Part shown: one piece after another, positions 27,444 to 35,310 of the stretch
Numbering within the stretch: the first letter of the stretch is position 1
Layout: each line of letters opens with the position of its first letter
Assembly: GCF_030177755.1 (NCBI RefSeq)
Contig: NZ_CP126539.1
Span: forward strand, 1,822,001-1,886,000
From: Devosia sp. RR2S18
Lineage (GTDB): Bacteria > Pseudomonadota > Alphaproteobacteria > Rhizobiales > Devosiaceae
Length of the DNA stretch: 64,000 nt
Reading direction: 5' to 3'
Notes under the pieces: model-generated
The model's database searches: none
What the model was told of the DNA's origin: nothing
The model's input: the letters and a program-made list of their open reading frames with translations, nothing else
Translations under genes and position numbers: made by a program

Positions 27444-27862
27444 GCTAACCTCCAGGTGATGTTTGGCGACCTCACTCTGGCAGAGCGTTGGCCGCTTTCC
27501 ATCCCCATAGGATCTTCAGGGTAGCCGACCGTCCGCTTCCCGGCTGGACCGAAAGAGAAGCAGACGTTTCCCCAAATTGAGGGAGAATGGGCGTGTCGGT
27601 TCACTCCGACACAGGCTCGCTCCCCGATCACAGAGAAGAGAAGGACGCGGCATAGTGGTGGAAGCGCGACGTTGGCTCCTGAGGTCTTGTTGCTGGGCAC
27701 ACGAGCAGCTTTAGTCGCCTGAGGTGCCAGTGACCTGATGCTGCTGGACAAAGCGGGGCGCGATTTGGCTCGTTCAAACTGATGCCACTCGAAAGCCCGC
27801 TGGTGCTGGAACTCTTGCACTGGTTCGTTGAGTTCAGTCCAACAGCCATCGGTACCGTCAGA
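27444..27862. other. Intergenic region upstream of the second IS110-family transposase
   Basis: About 420 bases between the transposase start and the antiporter stop hold no gene I can support. The part nearest the transposase is presumably the IS non-coding end. No trace of the missing nnrS 5' half is seen here. Confidence 0.4.
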
Positions 27863-29089
27863 TTAATCTTGATCGGAGTGCCTCGCATAGAGCCGGCTTA
27901 GTGGGGCGGCAGTGATCCCGTGGCAGACGATAGAGGCGCAAACAACGGCGCTAGCGATATACCAGATTGCCGGGTCGCTGGTATGTGCACGGGCGACAGC
28001 GGCGTAGTAGACAGCCGCAATGCCTATGGGGCCGAACCATGACAGATACGTCACATCTTGGAATCTGAGCGGCCTGCGCAGGGCAGGGAGCAACATGAAG
28101 ATGACGGGTGGCCGGCGAAAAATAAGTAAGGCGACGACGGCGGCCAGAAGAGGCCACCCCATCTTGCCCCATTGTTCGAGGGGCAGAGCAATTCCGAAGA
28201 GTACGAACATCGGCAGGGTAAAGAGCTTGGCGACCGCTTCTTGAATATTTTCTTCCTCGTGCTCCTCTTCTCTATCGCTCGACAAATTGAAGACCAGCCC
28301 GGCCAGGAACACTGAGATTAGTGCATCTGCGCCCACCAGCTTAGCCGCACCGAGCGTGAAGAGAGAGAATGCGACCGTGTAGCCGAGCAGCGAGGTGTTC
28401 TCGACGATGTTTCGCTTCTCGGCAAACTCCAGCAGCTTGGCCGCGCCGAATCCGACAATGACGCCAATGACGGCTGCGGTAACCACGCCAATGGCAACGG
28501 ATTCGACCAGCCATTTGGACCATGCCTCGGCGGCGCTGTGCTCGACCATGAAGATGGACAGCATGACGAACAGGTGGGCGAGGCCGTCATTGGCTCCCGC
28601 CTCGAAGGAAAGCGCATCGCGAAGGCGAGCGGGTAGTTTGTTCTTGGCGAAGGGTCCCGTTACGATGGAACTGGCGACCACCGGGTCGGTCGGCGTGACG
28701 ATCGACCCGATGAGCAGTGCACCCCAGAGCGGAAGCCCTAGTGCCCAAGCGGCCACCAACGACGATGCTAGCCACATTCCAAGCATGCCTAAGGTCAGCA
28801 ACCACGCTACCGGTCGCAACAAGACGGCAACGCAGTCCCGCTTTAGGCGTAGCGCCACTCCCATCAACCCGATTGCAAGCGTCAGCCGGGATGTTTGTTC
28901 GAGGATGGCATTCTCGTTGCCCCAATGCTCTATGTTAAGCCAGCCGAGGCCATAAGGGCCCACTGCAACCCCCACCAGCACTGCAATCATCGGTTCTTGA
29001 ACCAGGCTTTTCTTGATGAGCTTGGAGAAAGTCCCGACGAGGATGATCACCAGGGCGATCACCGCCAGCGCTACGTTGAGTTCCTGCAT
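27863..29089 (-). CDS. Na+/H+ antiporter, CPA1 (NhaP) family
   Basis: This protein of about 408 residues has some 12 transmembrane helices. The ND-type ion site is recognisable in FEAGANDGLAHLFVMLSIF (about residues 169-187) and is preceded by GSIVTPTDPVVASSIVTGPF, a CPA1 hallmark. It should exchange protons for sodium or potassium in the inner membrane and would fit the osmotic theme of the betaine genes. The ATG at 29089 is preferred; one four codons upstream is possible. It is divergent from the dehydrogenase/oxidase operon. Confidence 0.88.
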   Translation of the reverse strand: MQELNVALAVIALVIILVGTFSKLIKKSLVQEPMIAVLVGVAVGPYGLGWLNIEHWGNENAILEQTSRLTLAIGLMGVALRLKRDCVAVLLRPVAWLLTLGMLGMWLASSLVAAWALGLPLWGALLIGSIVTPTDPVVASSIVTGPFAKNKLPARLRDALSFEAGANDGLAHLFVMLSIFMVEHSAAEAWSKWLVESVAIGVVTAAVIGVIVGFGAAKLLEFAEKRNIVENTSLLGYTVAFSLFTLGAAKLVGADALISVFLAGLVFNLSSDREEEHEEENIQEAVAKLFTLPMFVLFGIALPLEQWGKMGWPLLAAVVALLIFRRPPVIFMLLPALRRPLRFQDVTYLSWFGPIGIAAVYYAAVARAHTSDPAIWYIASAVVCASIVCHGITAAPLSRLYARHSDQD

Positions 29090-29400
29090 GGCCTCCCTCA
29101 TCGAAAGGTTTGCCGCTCACTGGCGACATTCCTCTTTTGCTGGCAGTCGGAACGCCAACTTCCCCCCTCTGTTCCTGTCTCGTCCTGCATGCCCGGGCAA
29201 GTTTGTGACCTTCGCCCAGAAAGGAGGAGCTTTCCTGGGCCTTGTGCGTTGCGGCTTGGCATAGCCGCGTTCAGAATTCGTTCATGCGGCTAACAGCAGG
29301 AAAAAGGTGGGTTGATCTGCTGAGCTGCACGAGTATCATTCATCCGGTGCTTGATAGTGAAACCAGTGCGGCGAGTTGATATGCGTGTGAGGGTGGTTAC
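29090..29400. other. Divergent promoter region between the antiporter and the dehydrogenase/oxidase operon
   Basis: About 310 bases without a gene. It must hold promoters for both directions, but I could not fix a -35/-10 pair, an anaerobox or an operator with confidence. A GGAAC at 29146-29150 with a TGTT 16 bases on is only a weak EcfG-like match. Confidence 0.5.
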
Positions 29401-30168
29401 ATGGCGGGCTTTATAGTACGTGTCCTGCGTGCGAGCTTGATTTATGTTGCCCTTGGAAGCACTGCGTTATACTCGCAGGCTGCACCACTTGTTCCTGCTG
29501 ATATTCTTGCCAGACCTGCAGATATTGAGAGGGGTCGCGGTATTGCTGTTGGAACTTACTCCGACTCGCCAGCTGGGGCATGCTTTCAGTGCCATGGCCT
29601 GGACGGGGCAGGAGACCGTGCTGCCGCCTTTCCGCGCCTCACCGGTCAGGTGTACCAGTATCTTGTGAAATCCCTGCGTGACTATGCATCCGGTGAGCGG
29701 CAGAGCGCGATCATGGAGCCGATCGCGAAGGCCCTGAGCGAACAGCAAATGCGCGACGTGTCAGCTTTTTACGCTGTGCAATCCGATGCGCCAATGCCGC
29801 CCGCTCCCGAGGTCGAGTATGACCTGCTGCAACTTGGCGGTGCGTTGGCAGCCGTAGGTTCGATGGAGCGGGGTATTCAGGGCTGCATCAACTGTCATGG
29901 GCCTGACGGCAGCGGTCTTGCTCCCAGCTATCCGGCACTCGCAGGGCAGTATGCCCCCTACCTCGAGGCCCAGCTACTGGCCTGGAAGAACGGCACGCGG
30001 GACGGCGACCTCCACAATATCATGAGCTACATTGCGCAAAAGATGACCGATGAGGAGATCCGGGCCGTGTCGATCTACTATGCTTCCATCCGGCCCGATG
30101 GTGCACCTGACCGCGCAGGACTTTGGGAATTCGAGAGTGTGCCCGAGCTTGCAGGAGGTCTTCCATGA
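29401..30168 (+). CDS. Diheme cytochrome c, first gene of the dehydrogenase/oxidase operon
   Basis: This 255-residue exported protein has a signal peptide cleaved near YSQAAP (residue 28) and two cytochrome c domains, with CFQCH at 61-65 and CINCH at 162-166. The second domain closely resembles that of the cytochrome at 33037-33957 (LLAWKNGTRDGD against LLLWKQGLRGGD), so the two are paralogues. It probably accepts electrons from the GMC dehydrogenase or passes them to subunit II of the oxidase. The stop overlaps the next ATG by 4 bases. Confidence 0.88.
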   Translation: MAGFIVRVLRASLIYVALGSTALYSQAAPLVPADILARPADIERGRGIAVGTYSDSPAGACFQCHGLDGAGDRAAAFPRLTGQVYQYLVKSLRDYASGERQSAIMEPIAKALSEQQMRDVSAFYAVQSDAPMPPAPEVEYDLLQLGGALAAVGSMERGIQGCINCHGPDGSGLAPSYPALAGQYAPYLEAQLLAWKNGTRDGDLHNIMSYIAQKMTDEEIRAVSIYYASIRPDGAPDRAGLWEFESVPELAGGLP

Positions 30169-30491
30169 GGTGGCAGAGAAAATGGTTGGGTGCTGTCGGC
30201 GTGGCCAGCTTACTGGGCACCGGTGTAGCGCTGGCGCAGAGCAACAGCGCCGCCAGTAATCTGGAAGGCGGGGGCGAGAGTGGATCGCAGGCCCAGGTCG
30301 CGGCAGTGGGTGCTGGAACTGCCAATGGCGTGACCACCGGTGTCAGTGGTCCCGATCAGGGTGGAGGGGTTCAGCCGGGCGAGTTGCCGCCGCTGCCAGC
30401 CGCTGACTTGTGCTCTGACTATGAAGGCGAGCCTGCCTACGAACACTGCCTGGGATTGGTTTTAGTCGAGGAATGGGGAGACGAACTATGA
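30165..30491 (+). CDS. Small exported protein of unknown function in the dehydrogenase operon
   Basis: I do not recognise this 108-residue protein. It has a signal peptide (GVASLLGTGVALAQS, cleaved near residue 25). A glycine-rich, low-complexity middle (about 30-75) follows. The short C-terminal domain has two cysteines in LCSDYEGEPAYEHCLGL, spaced to form a disulfide or hold a cofactor. It is coupled by 4-base ATGA overlaps to the genes on both sides. That is strong evidence that it is translated and belongs to the dehydrogenase complex, perhaps as a small scaffold or linker. Confidence 0.7.
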   Translation: MRWQRKWLGAVGVASLLGTGVALAQSNSAASNLEGGGESGSQAQVAAVGAGTANGVTTGVSGPDQGGGVQPGELPPLPAADLCSDYEGEPAYEHCLGLVLVEEWGDEL

Positions 30492-31255
30492 GCGAGGGAC
30501 TATCCCGCCGCGACTTACTAAAGGCAGCCGGCCTCGGTGGCGCCGCTGCTGTAATTCCAGGTGTGTCGCAAGCGCAAGTGCCGGTGGAGCCCGTTGTGAA
30601 TCCCGTCGCCGAAGGCTTGGCGGGAGCGGCAAATCCCACGCCGGTTGGTCTCTTGTTCTTCTTCAATGACGAAGAGGCTCAGTTCGTTGAGGCCGCGGTC
30701 GAGCGATTGATCCCCAGTGACCCCGAATGGCCGGGAGCCGGGCAGGCGGGCGTGCTTTATTACATCGATCGTCAGCTAGCCTCGGCTTATGGCGCAGGTG
30801 GCCGCATGTATCTCAATGGCCCCTGGGATCCATCCGCGCCACCGCAGTTCGGCTATCAACTGCGACAGAGTCCGGCCGAACTGTACCGCATAGGCATTGC
30901 GGAAACGCGACAATTTGCTCGTGATCAGTTTAACCAGCGGGAAGTCTGGGACCTCGGTCCTGCTGACATGGATCGGGTTCTCGAGGCACTCGAATTCGGA
31001 GATGCAGCCCTGCCGTCGATTCCGAGTCCGGTCTTCTTCGAGACGCTTCTCGCCAACACCATCGAGGGCTACTTCGGCGATCCGGCCTATGGGGGAAATC
31101 GCGACATGGTCGGCTGGCGCATGGTGGGGTTCCCCGGCGCCTACGCCGCCTACATCGACGCCATCGACAATTATGGGGTGGCGTTCGAACGCCGGCCGAT
31201 CAGCTTCGCCGACCAGCAGGCGCGGCATGATCACATACACGGACACGGGCACTGA
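30488..31255 (+). CDS. Gluconate 2-dehydrogenase subunit 3-like (small Tat-exported subunit)
   Basis: This 255-residue protein starts at ATG 30488 with a twin-arginine leader (SRRDLLKAAGLGGAAAVIPG). The body matches the gluconate 2-dehydrogenase subunit 3 family: FFNDEEAQFVEAAVERLIPSD, then FYGDPAYGGN-like FGDPAYGGNRDMVGWRMVGFPG near residues 200-221. In related sugar and alcohol dehydrogenases this subunit carries the flavoprotein through the Tat system. The C-terminus is His-rich (HDHIHGHGH). It lies 15 bases before the flavoprotein gene. Confidence 0.88.
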   Translation: MSEGLSRRDLLKAAGLGGAAAVIPGVSQAQVPVEPVVNPVAEGLAGAANPTPVGLLFFFNDEEAQFVEAAVERLIPSDPEWPGAGQAGVLYYIDRQLASAYGAGGRMYLNGPWDPSAPPQFGYQLRQSPAELYRIGIAETRQFARDQFNQREVWDLGPADMDRVLEALEFGDAALPSIPSPVFFETLLANTIEGYFGDPAYGGNRDMVGWRMVGFPGAYAAYIDAIDNYGVAFERRPISFADQQARHDHIHGHGH

Positions 31256-31270
31256 GGGAGAATTTAGCCA

Positions 31271-33034
31271 ATGGCCACGCGCGCAAAGCCGGTCGATGTC
31301 GTTCTTGTCGGGGGCGGATTAACCGCATCCATTCTGGGCAAGGAGTTGGCTGAGGCCGGACGCACGGTGGTGGCTTTGGAGCGCGGTCAGATGCGCGACA
31401 CGGTTCCGGACTTCCAGTCCCCAACCATGCACGACGAGCTAAAGTACGACGTGCGCTACGGGCTGGCGCAGGATGTCAGCGTACAAACACTTAGCTTTCG
31501 CAATCTGGTCGGACAGCGGGCGCTCCCCATGCGCCAACTCGGATCTTTTCTGCCGGGCGAGGGCGTCGGTGGCGGCGCAGTGCACTGGAACGGGCAGACC
31601 TGGCGATTTCAACCCGAATGGTTTCGGCTGCGGTCTTGGGTTAACGAGCGCTATGGCGCAAACTTTCTTGCCGAGGATGTGACTATCCAGGACTGGGGGA
31701 TCACCTACGAGGAGCTGGAGCCGTATTACGCACATTTCGAGCGAGTGATGGGAATTGGCGGTCTTCCCTTTGCCGACGGTGATACAGTGCTAGGGGGCGG
31801 TAACCCCTTCGAGGGTCCGCGGAGCACCCCTTATCCCAATCCTCCGATGAAGCAGTCCTATTCGGGAGCGCTCTTTGAGGATGCCGCAGCGCGGCTGGGA
31901 TATCATCCATTCCCAGTACCGTCAGCCAATATGACGCGGCACTACACCAATCCTTTCGGCGCCGAGTTGCAGCCCTGCATGTATTGCGGCTTTTGCGAAC
32001 GCTTCGGCTGCGAGCACTTCGCCAAAGCAAGTCCGCAGGTGAACATTCTGCCATTCGCCATGGCAAATCCAAACTTCGAGATGCGCACCCACGCCTATGT
32101 GCAACGCATTGAGTGGGACGCCGAGGCCAAGGTGGCGACCGGAGTGACCTACGTAAACGCCGGTGGCGAAGAGATCTTTCAGCCGGCGGGGATGGTGGTG
32201 CTCTGCGCCTTCGCACACCACAATCCGGTGCTGATGCTGCAATCAGGTATTGGCAACGCCTATAACCCGGAAACTCGTCGAGGAACGGTGGGACGGAACT
32301 ACACCTATCAGACCATGACAGGCGTCGACGTGTTCTATGACGACGGGCGCCGGATTAATCCCTTTATGGGAGCAGGAGCTCTAGGCACTGCGATCGACGA
32401 CTTCAACAATGGCAGCATGGACCATTCGGGTCTGGGTTTCATCGGCGGGGGCTATGTCGCGGCCTACCAGACCAATGGTCGACCAATCAAGTTCCACCCA
32501 GTTCCACCCGGCACGCCGCGCTGGGGCGCCGACTGGAAGCAGGCGGTGCGTCGCTACTACAACAGCACCGTCGGTCTCACCTTTCATGGCTCGTCAGTGC
32601 CGCATCCCAACAACTACATCGGCCTTGATCCCACCTATACCGACGCGTTCGGTCAGCCGTTGGGTATGCTGACTTACGACTTCCCGCACAATGACCGGCT
32701 GATGGCCCGCTATATCACGGACAAAGTGCGTGAGATCGCTCTCGCCATGGGTGGTGACCAGATCTCGGTTGGCTGGCTGGACGACCACTACAGCATCGTG
32801 CCCTACCAGACGACGCACAACACGGGCGGCGCCATCATGGGCACAGACCCCGAGACCAGCGTGGTCAACCGCTATCTACAATCCTGGAACCTGCACAATT
32901 TGTGGGTCATGGGCGCGAGCGTCTTCCCGCAGAACGCCGGCTACAACCCAACCGATACAGTCGGGGCGCTAGCCTACTGGGCCGCCGACGCGATGCTGAA
33001 CCAATATATGAGCAACCCACGACCCTTGGTGTAG
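31271..33034 (+). CDS. GMC-family flavin dehydrogenase, large subunit
   Basis: This 587-residue FAD enzyme has a nucleotide-binding fold at the N-terminus (VLVGGGLTASILGKELAEAG). Late motifs YQTTHNTGGAIMG and FPQNAGYNPTDTVGALAYW carry the active-site histidine and asparagine region of gluconate/sorbitol/glucose dehydrogenase large subunits. A loop with Cys236, Cys239, Cys242 and Cys247 (CMYCGFCERFGC) resembles the iron-sulfur loop of FAD-dependent glucose dehydrogenases. It has no signal peptide and should be carried out by the preceding Tat subunit. The substrate is unknown (polyol, sugar or alcohol). Electrons should pass to the adjacent cytochromes. Confidence 0.88.
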   Translation: MATRAKPVDVVLVGGGLTASILGKELAEAGRTVVALERGQMRDTVPDFQSPTMHDELKYDVRYGLAQDVSVQTLSFRNLVGQRALPMRQLGSFLPGEGVGGGAVHWNGQTWRFQPEWFRLRSWVNERYGANFLAEDVTIQDWGITYEELEPYYAHFERVMGIGGLPFADGDTVLGGGNPFEGPRSTPYPNPPMKQSYSGALFEDAAARLGYHPFPVPSANMTRHYTNPFGAELQPCMYCGFCERFGCEHFAKASPQVNILPFAMANPNFEMRTHAYVQRIEWDAEAKVATGVTYVNAGGEEIFQPAGMVVLCAFAHHNPVLMLQSGIGNAYNPETRRGTVGRNYTYQTMTGVDVFYDDGRRINPFMGAGALGTAIDDFNNGSMDHSGLGFIGGGYVAAYQTNGRPIKFHPVPPGTPRWGADWKQAVRRYYNSTVGLTFHGSSVPHPNNYIGLDPTYTDAFGQPLGMLTYDFPHNDRLMARYITDKVREIALAMGGDQISVGWLDDHYSIVPYQTTHNTGGAIMGTDPETSVVNRYLQSWNLHNLWVMGASVFPQNAGYNPTDTVGALAYWAADAMLNQYMSNPRPLV

Positions 33035-33036
33035 CG

Positions 33037-33957
33037 ATGACAGTTCGGCTGACACACATCGGAGTTGGCGCGGCGCTGCTGGCCTTGGTTAGTCTGCCAT
33101 TGCCGGTCGCCTCGCAGGGGCCTTTGGGGGATCTGGGCACAGACTCGCCTGATGCCGTCTCGATTGACGATGTCAATCATGGGCGGTTTACCGCCATGGG
33201 CGGCATCTTTGGAGACCAGCGCATCGACTGCATCCGCTGCCATGGACTGGATGGCATGGGCAACAGCAGTGGCGCGTTCCCGCGCTTGGCAGGTCAGAAT
33301 GCCTGGTATCTCTACAAGACCCTGACGGACTACGCGGCGGGACGTCGGCCAAGCGAAGTGATGGTGCCAATTGCACGCAGCATGACCGATCAAGAAATGC
33401 GCGAGGTCGCGGCCTATTATGCCTCGATTGTCGAGGAAAGACCGTATGAACCGCCTGAGGCAGATATGCAGGTGCTGCAAATTGGCGGGGCCATCGCGGC
33501 GGTCGGGCTGCCGCGCCAGGGCGTACCGGCCTGCTCCAGTTGCCACGGCGCCAATGGCGAAGGACTGCCGCCGGTAAACCCAGCCCTCGCCGGTCAGTTC
33601 GCCCCCTATCTTGAACATCAATTGCTGCTCTGGAAACAGGGACTCAGGGGCGGCGACCCGATGGACGTAATGGCCCGCATCGCTTCGTCCATGACTGAAG
33701 AGCAGATCCGGGCCGTGTCGCTCTATTACGGATCGGTCGTTACAGCCGACTGGTTGACCGACGCCGAGGCAGAAGCACTGGCGCCGGTGGTGGCTGAGGA
33801 GATCACGCCCGTTATTCCGGTGGTTCCCCTGGTTCCGGAGACTGCCGCACCAGGCGCTGGCTTCGCCCCGAACGTGCTGCCGCCTTATCTACCGGTATTC
33901 GAAGATGAGGTCCCTTCAGCGCCCGCTGAGATGCCCGAACCCTTGGCTGGCCAATGA
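33037..33957 (+). CDS. Diheme cytochrome c subunit with proline-rich tail
   Basis: This 306-residue exported cytochrome has a signal peptide cleaved near PVASQG (residue 27) and heme c motifs CIRCH at 65-69 and CSSCH at 166-170. The last 65 residues are low-complexity, rich in Pro, Val and Glu, with no membrane helix; this could be a flexible tether or docking arm. It is a paralogue of the cytochrome at 29401. The ATG follows the flavoprotein stop after 2 bases and the stop overlaps the next gene, so it is a likely electron-transfer subunit of the dehydrogenase. Confidence 0.88.
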   Translation: MTVRLTHIGVGAALLALVSLPLPVASQGPLGDLGTDSPDAVSIDDVNHGRFTAMGGIFGDQRIDCIRCHGLDGMGNSSGAFPRLAGQNAWYLYKTLTDYAAGRRPSEVMVPIARSMTDQEMREVAAYYASIVEERPYEPPEADMQVLQIGGAIAAVGLPRQGVPACSSCHGANGEGLPPVNPALAGQFAPYLEHQLLLWKQGLRGGDPMDVMARIASSMTEEQIRAVSLYYGSVVTADWLTDAEAEALAPVVAEEITPVIPVVPLVPETAAPGAGFAPNVLPPYLPVFEDEVPSAPAEMPEPLAGQ

Positions 33958-34346
33958 AGGCTTGGGGGCGAATAGGCAGAGGGAAGAGAGGTATGCTGCT
34001 GCTCGCCGCAGGGTTTGGTCTGGCCGCCTGCCAATCAGCAGTGCCGGTGCAGCAGCAGATTGTCGACGCGAACCCGGAGCGCGGCCGCCAGGCCATTACT
34101 GCCATCGGCTGTGGAGCTTGCCACGAAATTCCAGGCGTGCAGGGCGCCCACGGCATCGTCGGTCCCTCTCTCGAGGACTTCGGCCAACGTCAGCTCATCG
34201 GCGGTGTGCTGCCCAACGAGCCCACGGTGCTGATCCGCTGGGTCGAGAACGCCCCTTCGCTTATCCCCGAGACCGGCATGCCGGATCTCCCGCTTTCCCA
34301 AGATCAGGCCCGCGATATAGCGGCCTATCTTTATACGCTGCGATAG
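33954..34346 (+). CDS. Monoheme cytochrome c lipoprotein
   Basis: This 130-residue protein has a lipoprotein signal peptide with the lipobox LAAC (Cys26) and a single heme c motif CGACH at 53-57. A methionine axial ligand is available in TGMPDLPLS near residue 107. Membrane anchoring by lipid would place it between the dehydrogenase cytochromes and the oxidase. It overlaps the previous gene by 4 bases and precedes coxB by 10. Its cytochrome domain resembles that of oxidase subunit II, so it may have arisen from it. Confidence 0.87.
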   Translation: MKAWGRIGRGKRGMLLLAAGFGLAACQSAVPVQQQIVDANPERGRQAITAIGCGACHEIPGVQGAHGIVGPSLEDFGQRQLIGGVLPNEPTVLIRWVENAPSLIPETGMPDLPLSQDQARDIAAYLYTLR

Positions 34347-34356
34347 GACAAGGGCG

Positions 34357-35310
34357 ATGTGGGACTGGCCCAACCTGACAGAAGGCATCCAATCAGCGCT
34401 TGCTCCGGCGGGCCCTCATGCTGGCTGGGTTGCGCATCTGAGCTGGCTAATTTTTATCGGCGGCGGTCTCATCTTGCTCGTCGTCGTCGTGATGGCAGCT
34501 CTGGCCATGTTCGCCCCGGAGCGATTCCGTAGGGCCATCGGGCAACGCCGCACTGTGATTATCGGCGGTGTTGCTTTCCCCTTTTTCACGCTTACGGCCC
34601 TGCTGATCTATGGCTTGAGCGGATCGAGCGGGCTGGTCACATTCGGTCCGCCGGCCTTGCGGGTGGAGGTCGTGGGCGAGCAGTGGTGGTGGCGCGTCCA
34701 CTACCTGGATGCGGAAGGTGAGACGCGACTAACTACGGCCAACGAAATCCGCATTCCCACCGGAATGCCGATCGAATTCGTGCTCAAGTCCGCTGATGTG
34801 ATCCATAGTTTCTGGGTGCCGAGCTTAGCGGGCAAGCTCGACATGATCCCAGGTCGCATCAACTCCTATCGCTTTGCCGCCGACAAGCCAGGTGTTTACC
34901 GGGGACAGTGCGCCGAGTTTTGCGGTGAACAGCACGCTCTTATGGCCTTCTACGTGGTGGCGATGGAGCAGGACGAATTCGAGCTCTGGTATGCCGACCA
35001 AGTCCAGCCCGCTCCCGAGCCCACACTGGCCCAACTGGAACAAGGCCGCGAACTCTTTCTGGCCAATGGCTGTGGGGCCTGTCACACCATTCGGGGAACC
35101 CCGGCTGATGGCTTAATTGGGCCGGACCTCACCCATGTGGGCGGTCGGCTGTCGCTCGCGGCGGGCGTGTTGCCGAACAATGTGGGCACTCTGGCAGGCT
35201 GGATATCCTCAGCTCAGCACCTGAAGCCTGAGAACAAGATGCCTTCCTTCGGCAATCTCAGGGGCACCGAACTGCGCGCCATAGCCGCCTATCTGGAGAA
35301 CCTTAAGTGA
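34357..35310 (+). CDS. coxB: Cytochrome c oxidase subunit II with fused cytochrome c (caa3 type)
   Basis: This 317-residue subunit has two N-terminal transmembrane helices and a cupredoxin domain with the full CuA ligand set (His150, Cys185, Cys189, His193, Met196). A C-terminal cytochrome c domain carries CGACH at 239-243 and a methionine in NKMPSF near 296. The fusion defines a caa3-type oxidase, which can take electrons without a separate soluble cytochrome. The 4-base overlap with the next gene couples translation of subunit I. Confidence 0.95.
   Translation: MWDWPNLTEGIQSALAPAGPHAGWVAHLSWLIFIGGGLILLVVVVMAALAMFAPERFRRAIGQRRTVIIGGVAFPFFTLTALLIYGLSGSSGLVTFGPPALRVEVVGEQWWWRVHYLDAEGETRLTTANEIRIPTGMPIEFVLKSADVIHSFWVPSLAGKLDMIPGRINSYRFAADKPGVYRGQCAEFCGEQHALMAFYVVAMEQDEFELWYADQVQPAPEPTLAQLEQGRELFLANGCGACHTIRGTPADGLIGPDLTHVGGRLSLAAGVLPNNVGTLAGWISSAQHLKPENKMPSFGNLRGTELRAIAAYLENLK

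Noticed and set aside
27374-27820. Minus-strand open frame upstream of the second IS110-family transposase
   Set aside because: It overlaps the IS start and non-coding end, is low-complexity, and resembles the spurious frames often predicted beside such elements.
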